In this document: in pieces, positions 8,005 through 13,405 of the stretch
How positions within the stretch are numbered: position 1 is the stretch's first letter
Layout: each line of letters opens with the position of its first letter
DNA from: Bacteroidota bacterium
GTDB taxonomy: Bacteria; Bacteroidota; Bacteroidia; 2-12-FULL-35-15
Length of the DNA stretch: 15,367 bases
Reading direction: 5' to 3'
Assembly: GCA_026391935.1 (NCBI GenBank)
Contig: JAPLDC010000105.1
Coordinates: 1-15,367, forward strand
Made by a program: the position numbers and the translations under genes
Notes under the pieces: generated by a model
What the model saw: only the letters and a program-made list of their open reading frames with translations
What the model was told of the DNA's origin: nothing
Databases searched by the model: none

Positions 8005-8610
8005 TTAATTAAATATCCATAATAAGACCGGCTTTTCTGATCCTTTGAGTTTCAGGTCAATTGTTTTCATAAAGGAATTTGCAACAGCAGGGCAGCCCCA
8101 TCCTTCAGGTGTGCCTTCCGGATAAACTTCTTTTTCTGCAACATCTTCCCACGAATGTAAAACTATTTCTCTTTTTAATGCATTATTATTGGTGCTTTCT
8201 AATCCATAAAGCAAATAATTAATTTTTATTCCCCAATTACTATATCCACGTTTTCCTATTTTAAATTTTCCGATCGAGGAACAATGACTATCCGGAACAT
8301 TGCTAAAACTTGGTTTTTCTTTGGTTGAAGTTCCTCCCCAGGGATTCTCTCCGCAACCATGCGCGCACAATGACGAGGAAAGGATACTGTCGTTTTTTAG
8401 GTTAAGGAAAAACGCCCTCCGCTTTCCTGAATGAATACTCAGATCAATTAGAATACAAATCTCTGTATTGAAATTATTTGCAACACAAAAAGCATATGCT
8501 TCTTTTGATCTTTGCTTAATTCGTGATTGATAATTACTGTTATCCGAACCTCTCCATGAAAATTGTAATGCTGAAGTAAGAACGAGTAGTATGGAGATTT
8601 GTTTTTTCAT
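8005..8610 (-). CDS. murein L,D-transpeptidase-like protein (YkuD_2, PF13645)
   Basis: This 201-residue protein has a hydrophobic N-terminus at about 5-17, consistent with export. The C-terminal half carries the YkuD-type catalytic pattern: H152 in L-H-S-W and the nucleophile C173 in G-W-G-C-P-A-V, preceded by a S-x-G-K-F-K-I-G strand-loop. This layout fits the YkuD_2 family common in Bacteroidota. YkuD enzymes form or exchange 3-3 cross-links in peptidoglycan or attach proteins to it; which reaction this one performs cannot be read from sequence. The protein has several extra cysteines (C-A-H-G-C-G, S-H-C) in the middle, possibly a disulfide outside the cytoplasm. The ATG at 8608-8610 begins the signal. 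Upstream is the terminator of the preceding gene, so it should have its own promoter, but I see no TAnnTTTG match. It is the first gene of a two-gene unit with the M1 peptidase. Confidence 0.85.
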   Translation of the reverse strand: MKKQISILLVLTSALQFSWRGSDNSNYQSRIKQRSKEAYAFCVANNFNTEICILIDLSIHSGKRRAFFLNLKNDSILSSSLCAHGCGENPWGGTSTKEKPSFSNVPDSHCSSIGKFKIGKRGYSNWGIKINYLLYGLESTNNNALKREIVLHSWEDVAEKEVYPEGTPEGWGCPAVANSFMKTIDLKLKGSEKPVLLWIFN

Positions 8611-8630
8611 GGGCTATTATCCATAAACAA

Positions 8631-8662
8631 AAAAAGTGTTCCGATATTGTGGAACACTTTTT
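8631..8662 (-). terminator. intrinsic terminator after the 92-residue gene
   Basis: This is a perfect 12-bp inverted repeat: AAAAAGTGTTCC at 8631-8642 and GGAACACTTTTT at 8651-8662, with an 8-base loop. On the minus strand the hairpin is followed by an unbroken T run (7 Ts at 8635-8629). It lies 23 bases past the stop codon of the 92-residue gene and just before the YkuD_2 gene, so it separates the two units. Confidence 0.85.
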
Positions 8663-8685
8663 AATAATTTCAGCGGGCTTTTGAA

Positions 8686-8964
8686 TTATAGAGCGTTTAA
8701 TTTCTCGATATAAGAAATTGCTTTATCCTGTAATTCGTCAGCGATGGCTTGGAAGGTTGTTTTCATTTCTTTACCACTTTTCAGTTTTTTAGAACTATTA
8801 ACCCTTGCGATAAGATCATCAGCCAAGTCTACAGCTTCATCAATTATCGCGTTTATCTTATCATCATTTTTATCAGGATGGTTTAACATTTCTGAATAAC
8901 ATTCTTCCAACACATCTCCTAATACACTGTTGATGTCTTTTTTAATATCTCTACGGTTTGGCAT
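8686..8964 (-). CDS. conserved-looking small helical protein of unknown function
   Basis: I do not recognise a named family. The 92-residue product has no signal peptide or membrane segment, no cysteine except C22, and is predicted almost entirely helical: an N-terminal helix with acidic and hydrophobic alternation (about 5-30), a second helix rich in Asp/Ile (about 35-55), a short basic linker S-S-K-K-L-K-S-G-K, and a C-terminal amphipathic helix (about 66-90). It therefore looks like a small cytoplasmic helical-bundle protein. Support for it being a real gene: an ATG start (8962-8964), a TACCTTTG promoter-like box 24 bases upstream, coding-like composition, and a perfect terminator directly after the stop. 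It lies 48 bp downstream of valS on the same strand, so it may be read both from valS and from its own promoter. Confidence 0.75.
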   Translation of the reverse strand: MPNRRDIKKDINSVLGDVLEECYSEMLNHPDKNDDKINAIIDEAVDLADDLIARVNSSKKLKSGKEMKTTFQAIADELQDKAISYIEKLNAL

Positions 8965-8988
8965 ATTTTTGTTTTTAAATTTATTTCA

Positions 8989-8996
8989 CAAAGGTA
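8989..8996 (-). promoter_or_regulatory. candidate -7 box for the 92-residue gene
   Basis: The minus strand reads TACCTTTG, an exact TAnnTTTG match, placed so that transcription would begin about 18 bases before the ATG at 8964. No clear -33 TTTG is seen; that region would fall in the end of valS. Confidence 0.45.
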
Positions 8997-9012
8997 ATAC
9001 AATATTTGTTTG

Positions 9013-11700
9013 TTATTTTAAACTGGCTAATTGCTCTTCAATAGCTTTTATTTTTGATTCTGCATCAGCCAATTTCTTCTTTTCATTTTCCACCATTTCG
9101 GGTTTCGCATTTGAAACAAATTTTTCGTTTGCCAATTTTGCCTGCACTGATTTTAAGAACCCTTTATTGTAATCAAGGTCTTTTGTTAATCGTTCTAATT
9201 CGGCTGCTACGTCTATGTTTTGAGAAAGAGGAATGTAGTATTCTGCATGTTTAAGTACAAAAGAAAATGCGCCATCCACTTTTTGGTCAACATATTCAAA
9301 GCTACTTAAATTACAAAGTTTCATGATGATGGTATCATATGTTTTAATGATCTCACCTTGATTTACTTTTTCAAAAAGCTGAAGTTTTTCTTTAGGAGAA
9401 ATATTTTTTTGCTTGCGGATATTTCTGATGTTCGAAACAACTTCCATTATTACTTCAAAATGATTTATAATGATCCTGTTATCAGTTTTTGTTTTCGGCC
9501 ATTCTGCAACAATAATGCAATCTTTCTCGTTACGATCTTTTATTAAATGCCAGATCTCCTCGGTAATAAAAGGTGTGAATGGATGCAATACTTTTAATAT
9601 TTTTTCAAAGATAACTAGAGTTGTGTCGTAGGTTGTTTTATCTATAGGCAATGATTTGCCATCTACAAACTCCGGTTTGATCATTTCCAGATACCAGGCA
9701 CAGAAGTCGTCCCAAACTAATTTGTAGGTAGCCATCAGGGCTTCGCTCATTCTGTATTTTGAATACAGGTCATTGATGATCTCTAATTGTTCATCAAATT
9801 TTGTTTCAAACCATTGAATGGCAATTTTATTTGTTTCGTTTTGAGATATATTGGAATCAACTTCCCAGCCTTTTATTAATCGGAATGCATTCCAGATCTT
9901 ATTTGAAAAATTCCTACCCTGCTCACTATAACTTTCATCAAACAATAAATCATTTCCTGCCGGAGCACACAATAACATTCCAACACGAACACCATCGGCT
10001 CCGTATTTTTCAATCAGCTCAATAGGGTCAGGTGAATTTCCCAATTGTTTACTCATTTTACGACCTTGCTTATCGCGAACGATCCCCGTTAAGTATACAT
10101 TGCTAAAAGGTTTTGCTCCCCGATATTCGTATCCTGCAATGATCATTCGAGCGATCCAGAAAAATAAAATATCCGGTCCTGTTACTAGATCATTCGTTGG
10201 ATAATAATAGTTAATGTCTTTGCCTTCAGGATTCTTAAAACCATCGAAAACACTGATCGGCCATAACCAGGATGAGAACCATGTATCTAACACATCTTCA
10301 TCCTGTTTTAAATTTAGGATTTTGGATTCAGGATTTTGTATTTTGTATTTTACTAAAGCTTCTTCATGTGTTTTTGCAACAACCGTATTTCCTTTTTCAT
10401 CATACCAAGCCGGGATTTGTTGTCCCCACCATAATTGACGGGAGATACACCAATCGTGAACATTTTCCATCCAATGTTTATAGGTATTTACAAACTTCTC
10501 AGGAATTAATTTTATCTCGCCATTCAAAACATTTTCTAAAGCTGGTTTTGAGATCGTATCCATTTTCAAGAACCACTGCATTGATAATCGCGGCTCGATA
10601 ACAGCATTTGTTCGTTCACTATATCCAACTTTGTTTTTTATGTCTTCTATCTTTACGATCTGCCCCATTTCCTCGAGGTCTTTGGCAATTTTTTTACGAA
10701 CCACAAAACGATCTTCTCCGATATAGAATTGTGCAGCAGCACTCATTTTCCCGTCTGCAGCAATGGTGTCAATTACTTCCAGATTATGTTTTACACCCAA
10801 ATTGTAGTCATTAATATCATGAGCAGGAGTAACTTTTAAAGCACCTGTTCCAAATGCTAAGTCAATATAGGTGTCAAAAATGATTGGCACGGATCTGTTT
10901 ACCATCGGAATAATTACGCGTTTTCCTTTAAGATGTTTGTAACGTTCATCTTCCGGATGCACACAAATTGCCGTGTCGCCTAAAATTGTTTCCGGTCGGG
11001 TGGTGGCAATTGTGATCCATTCATTATTTACATTCCCTGGTTTATCCTGAGCGGAGTCGAAGGTAGATGGGTCAGGGCTGTGTCCTTCAATTTTATATCT
11101 TACATAATATAATTTGGAATTCACTTCTTTATGAATAACTTCTTCATCAGAAACAGCAGTTAAACCTTGAGGATCCCAATTCACCATACGAACGCCACGA
11201 TAAATCTGTCCTTTTTTATGCAGGTCGATAAATACATCAATAACGGCCTCACTAAGATCTTTTTCCATTGTAAAACGAGTACGGTCCCAATCGCAGGAGG
11301 CCCCCAGTTTTTCCAATTGTTTAAGGATAATTCCACCGTATTTTTCTTTCCATTCCCAAGCGTGTTTTAAGAAATCTTCTCTAGAGAGATCGGTTTTTTT
11401 TATTCCTTTTTCAGCCAATAATGCAACCACTTTAGCTTCAGTAGCGATAGAGGCGTGGTCAGTACCGGGTACCCAACAGGCATTTTTTCCTTGCATTCGT
11501 GCCCTGCGAATCAAAACATCCTGAATTGTGTTATTGAGCATATGTCCCATGTGAAGAACGCCTGTAACATTTGGTGGAGGTATTACTATTGTGTAGGGTT
11601 CACGCTCATCAGGCGTAGATTTAAAAAAATTATGTTTTAACCAATGGGCATACCATTTGTCTTCGGTTATTTTGGGGTCGTAGGTTTTAGGAATTTCCAT
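9013..11700 (-). CDS. valS: valyl-tRNA synthetase
   Basis: This 895-residue class I synthetase charges tRNA-Val with valine and edits mischarged threonine. Its order is that of ValRS: signature H50-M-G-H53 in P-P-N-V-T-G-V-L-H-M-G-H; the CP1 editing domain (about 195-345) with T-T-R-P-E-T at 233-238; D-V-L-D-T-W-F-S-S-W; the second signature as K548-M-S-K-Q552 in place of KMSKS; an anticodon-binding helical domain; and the ValRS C-terminal coiled-coil arm (about 830-895). The start is the ATG at 11698-11700 in front of M-E-I-P-K-T-Y-D-P. Two oddities: about 17 residues around 208-224 are encoded by a REP-like DNA core, and 450-463 by an AT-rich short-repeat tract. Both stay in frame and fall between conserved blocks. 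The protein is somewhat longer than I expect for Bacteroidota ValRS, consistent with these insertions. Confidence 0.97.
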   Translation of the reverse strand: MEIPKTYDPKITEDKWYAHWLKHNFFKSTPDEREPYTIVIPPPNVTGVLHMGHMLNNTIQDVLIRRARMQGKNACWVPGTDHASIATEAKVVALLAEKGIKKTDLSREDFLKHAWEWKEKYGGIILKQLEKLGASCDWDRTRFTMEKDLSEAVIDVFIDLHKKGQIYRGVRMVNWDPQGLTAVSDEEVIHKEVNSKLYYVRYKIEGHSPDPSTFDSAQDKPGNVNNEWITIATTRPETILGDTAICVHPEDERYKHLKGKRVIIPMVNRSVPIIFDTYIDLAFGTGALKVTPAHDINDYNLGVKHNLEVIDTIAADGKMSAAAQFYIGEDRFVVRKKIAKDLEEMGQIVKIEDIKNKVGYSERTNAVIEPRLSMQWFLKMDTISKPALENVLNGEIKLIPEKFVNTYKHWMENVHDWCISRQLWWGQQIPAWYDEKGNTVVAKTHEEALVKYKIQNPESKILNLKQDEDVLDTWFSSWLWPISVFDGFKNPEGKDINYYYPTNDLVTGPDILFFWIARMIIAGYEYRGAKPFSNVYLTGIVRDKQGRKMSKQLGNSPDPIELIEKYGADGVRVGMLLCAPAGNDLLFDESYSEQGRNFSNKIWNAFRLIKGWEVDSNISQNETNKIAIQWFETKFDEQLEIINDLYSKYRMSEALMATYKLVWDDFCAWYLEMIKPEFVDGKSLPIDKTTYDTTLVIFEKILKVLHPFTPFITEEIWHLIKDRNEKDCIIVAEWPKTKTDNRIIINHFEVIMEVVSNIRNIRKQKNISPKEKLQLFEKVNQGEIIKTYDTIIMKLCNLSSFEYVDQKVDGAFSFVLKHAEYYIPLSQNIDVAAELERLTKDLDYNKGFLKSVQAKLANEKFVSNAKPEMVENEKKKLADAESKIKAIEEQLASLK
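10315..10352 (-). repeat. short AT-rich repeat tract inside valS
   Basis: On the plus strand this stretch is made of near-repeats of GGATTTT, GGATTC and TATTTTG, in direct succession. It encodes valS residues of about 450-463 (reading K-I-Q-N-P-E-S-K-I), in a variable loop just before the conserved D-E-D-V-L-D-T-W-F block. It looks like slippage-type expansion or a small inserted repeat. Confidence 0.45.
11041..11070 (-). repeat. REP-like repeat core inserted in frame in valS
   Basis: The plus strand contains CCTGAGCGGAGTCGAAGG at 11046-11063 (minus: CCTTCGACTCCGCTCAGG). From memory this core recurs as a dispersed hairpin-forming repeat in many Bacteroidota genomes, where it sometimes lies inside genes and encodes F-D-S-A-Q-D. 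Here it encodes F214-D-S-A-Q-D219-K-P. The flanks show CCCTG and CAGGG on the minus strand about 30 bases apart, possible outer arms. GC is higher than in the surrounding gene. Confidence 0.6.
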
Positions 11701-11735
11701 ATTTATTTACTTACTTCGTTATTCTAAAAAGAGGA

Positions 11736-11743
11736 CAAATCTA
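11736..11743 (-). promoter_or_regulatory. candidate -7 box for valS
   Basis: The minus strand reads TAGATTTG, an exact TAnnTTTG match 35 bases before the valS ATG, giving an expected leader of about 30 bases. No TTTG is present at the -33 position. No T-box leader is visible; the whole divergent gap is 139 bases. Confidence 0.4.
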
Positions 11744-11839
11744 CTAAAAATAAATTTTCATTCCTTTTTTTGGTTGTGGCACGATTTTGGTTGCTAAATA
11801 GATCAGGAAAATTAACCTAAAAAACGCTTGAATATTAAA

Positions 11840-12316
11840 ATGAGAAAATTAGCTTTTACACTTGGATCGATACTTTTAACTTTTTTTGCTGCTTCTGCTC
11901 AGGAAAAGTCAACAACGCCTCCTACACCTACAAGTTTAGCAGAGATATCTTTTGATGTAGAATCACATGATTTTGGTACAATTGACTATGCAGGTAATGG
12001 GACCTATGAGTTTAAATTCAAAAATACAGGGATAGAGCCATTAATCATTTCTGATGCAAAAGGGTCTTGTGGCTGTACTGTTCCTACATATCCTAAAAAT
12101 GTTCCAATTAAACCGGGTGAAATACAAGTAATTAAAGTGACGTATGATACAAAACGTGCAGGAAATTTCACAAAAACAGTAACAGTTACTTCAAATGCTA
12201 AAACGCCGACAAAAGTATTGACGATTAAAGGGAAGGTTGATCCTGCTCCGACAGAAGAAACATTTCCAACAAATGGCAAAAAAGATGATGGTGCAACTCC
12301 ATTAGAAAAACATTAA
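11840..12316 (+). CDS. exported DUF1573 protein, copy 1
   Basis: From ATG 11840 the product has 158 residues; a TTG at 11828 in the same frame would add four residues before the signal peptide and is unlikely. The signal peptide runs to about A20 (A-A-S-A before Q21). A Thr/Pro-rich linker follows, then the DUF1573 domain (PF07610, an Ig-like beta-sandwich of unknown function) at about 36-134: D-F-G-T-I, E-F-K-F-K-N-T-G, P-L-I-I-S-D-A, the family hallmark S-C77-G-C79-T, then P-I-K-P-G-E. A hydrophilic tail ends K-H. The two close cysteines could bind metal or form a disulfide; this is not established. It is the first of three tandem relatives and divergent from valS. Copies 1 and 2 align without gaps over residues 1-80 and share a leader word, so they look like a duplication. 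Confidence 0.88.
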   Translation: MRKLAFTLGSILLTFFAASAQEKSTTPPTPTSLAEISFDVESHDFGTIDYAGNGTYEFKFKNTGIEPLIISDAKGSCGCTVPTYPKNVPIKPGEIQVIKVTYDTKRAGNFTKTVTVTSNAKTPTKVLTIKGKVDPAPTEETFPTNGKKDDGATPLEKH

Positions 12317-12359
12317 AATCAATTAACCTAAACAATAAATCTCAAAAAAAATCACAAAC

Positions 12360-12818
12360 ATGAAAAAAGTAATTCTTTCAATTGGCTTAATGGTGTGTGT
12401 TGCGATAGGTGCTAATGCACAAGAAACAACTACTCCAAATCCCGTAAATCCAAATGCTGCAAAATTCAAATTTGAATCAGAACTTGTTGATTATGGAACA
12501 ATCGAACACAACGCTGATGGAAATCGCGAATTTAAATTTACAAATGTTGGTAAAGAACCATTAATTATTTCTAATGCTGTTGGTTCATGCGGATGTACAA
12601 CTCCTGTATGGCCAAAAGAACCAATTAAACCAGGTGCTTCTGGAGTAATTAAAGTTCATTATGCTACAGATAGAGTAGGGCAATTTGAAAAAACAGTTAC
12701 GTTAACTTCAAATGCTGACACCCCTTCTAAAGTTCTTAAAATTAAAGGTGTTGTTAAACCGGATGCTACACCGGCTGCAACTCCAGCTCCAGTAACACCA
12801 ACTGAGCAAAAGCACTAA
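12360..12818 (+). CDS. exported DUF1573 protein, copy 2
   Basis: This 152-residue product has a signal peptide to about A20 (G-A-N-A before Q21), a Pro/Asn-rich linker at 23-34, the DUF1573 domain at about 35-133 with D-Y-G-T-I, E-F-K-F-T-N-V-G, P-L-I-I-S-N-A and S-C77-G-C79-T, then P-I-K-P-G-A. The tail is rich in Ala, Pro and Thr and ends T-E-Q-K-H. It has the same layout as copy 1, including identical positions for both cysteines. It starts 43 bp after copy 1 with no terminator between, so the two are probably one transcript, closed by the hairpin at 12844-12878. The ATG at 12360 is followed by an evident signal peptide. Function unknown; a periplasmic or outer-surface structural or binding role is the most that can be inferred. 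Confidence 0.88.
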   Translation: MKKVILSIGLMVCVAIGANAQETTTPNPVNPNAAKFKFESELVDYGTIEHNADGNREFKFTNVGKEPLIISNAVGSCGCTTPVWPKEPIKPGASGVIKVHYATDRVGQFEKTVTLTSNADTPSKVLKIKGVVKPDATPAATPAPVTPTEQKH

Positions 12819-12843
12819 TTTGTTTTGTTTATTAGTATCTCTT

Positions 12844-12878
12844 CAAACCCTTTCAAAATTATGTTTTGAAAGGGTTTG
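12844..12878 (+). terminator. intrinsic terminator after DUF1573 copy 2
   Basis: This is a 15-bp perfect stem, CAAACCCTTTCAAAA at 12844-12858 against its complement at 12864-12878, with a 5-base loop, 25 bases after the stop codon. The following sequence is T-rich but interrupted (TTGTTATTG), so termination may be partial. It separates copies 1 and 2 from copy 3. Confidence 0.75.
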
Positions 12879-12884
12879 TTGTTA

Positions 12885-12918
12885 TTGAGACTTTTTTTAT
12901 TTAAAAGTTATACACTTG
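12885..12918 (+). promoter_or_regulatory. possible promoter for DUF1573 copy 3
   Basis: TTG at 12885-12887 and TACACTTG at 12911-12918 (one mismatch to TAnnTTTG) are 23 bases apart. Transcription would begin near 12924, about 29 bases before the ATG. The -7-like box overlaps the left arm of a small dyad at 12914-12933. Confidence 0.3.
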
Positions 12919-12933
12919 TTGCAATGCACAAGT
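12914..12933. promoter_or_regulatory. small dyad, possible operator, upstream of DUF1573 copy 3
   Basis: ACTTGT at 12914-12919 and ACAAGT at 12928-12933 form a perfect 6-bp inverted repeat around 8 bases. It overlaps the putative -7 box and lies 19 bases before the ATG. It could bind a regulator or be a chance dyad. Confidence 0.25.
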
Positions 12934-12952
12934 AATATTAATTAAAACGAGC

Positions 12953-13345
12953 ATGAAATCTTTTTGTCTAAAAATTCTGATTTTAATACTTGTTGTATTT
13001 GCATCTTCTCAAAAATTATTCGGGCAGGAAATAAAATTCAAAGAAAGTAAACAGAACTTTGGATTTGTGCATGAAGGAGATACTGTCCGGCTTTCCTATG
13101 AACTAAAAAATATTGGTAACCAGCCTTTGATCATTTCGAATTATGAGGTTGAGTGTGGATGTACAAAAATGGAAAGCGTTAATATTCCTATCCAACCCGG
13201 TGCATCCTATATACTAAAAGTCAGTTTTGATACACACGAGAAATACGATCGTCAGGATAGAACCCTTAAAATAATATCTAACGCGAAAAATTCACCTACA
13301 GAGTTACGTTTTAAGGGGGTGGTTCTAAAGCCTAAGAAAAAATAG
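12953..13345 (+). CDS. exported DUF1573 protein, copy 3 (divergent, short)
   Basis: This 130-residue product has a long hydrophobic signal (about 4-19), probably cleaved near G24-Q25 (L-F-G before Q25). Almost the whole mature protein is one DUF1573 domain: N-F-G-F-V, Y-E-L-K-N-I-G, P-L-I-I-S-N, the hallmark E-C68-G-C70-T, P-I-Q-P-G-A and a C-terminal beta strand before a K-P-K-K-K tail. Compared with copies 1 and 2 it lacks the Pro/Thr linkers at both ends and has K-M-E-S after the cysteine motif, where the others have a Pro and an aromatic residue. It is therefore an older relative rather than part of the recent duplication. A terminator separates it from copy 2, and the aminotransferase downstream has its own promoter box, so it may be transcribed alone. 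Confidence 0.85.
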   Translation: MKSFCLKILILILVVFASSQKLFGQEIKFKESKQNFGFVHEGDTVRLSYELKNIGNQPLIISNYEVECGCTKMESVNIPIQPGASYILKVSFDTHEKYDRQDRTLKIISNAKNSPTELRFKGVVLKPKKK

Positions 13346-13374
13346 ATTTTATTCCTCTTTTAAATTGTAAATAG

Positions 13375-13382
13375 TAACTTTG
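13375..13382 (+). promoter_or_regulatory. candidate -7 box for the aminotransferase gene
   Basis: TAACTTTG matches TAnnTTTG exactly, 23 bases before the ATG at 13406, giving an expected leader of about 17 bases. The -33 region holds only a T-rich stretch near 13358. Confidence 0.45.
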
Positions 13383-13405
13383 GGCACTTTTTAAAAATCA
13401 TAAAA

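Noticed and set aside
10272..10601. 109-codon plus-strand open frame opposite valS
   Set aside because: The minus strand encodes conserved ValRS sequence throughout; the plus frame has unusual composition and no promoter.
11701..11839. T-box or other leader control of valS
   Set aside because: The gap is 139 bases shared by two divergent genes, with no T-box sequence or antiterminator stem seen; T-boxes are also not typical of Bacteroidota.
11828..11839. TTG start for DUF1573 copy 1
   Set aside because: It would add only N-I-K ahead of the signal peptide; the ATG at 11840 gives a start matching copy 2 residue for residue.
12004..12279. 91-codon minus-strand open frame opposite DUF1573 copy 1
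   Set aside because: It mirrors a clearly conserved domain on the plus strand and has no independent signals.
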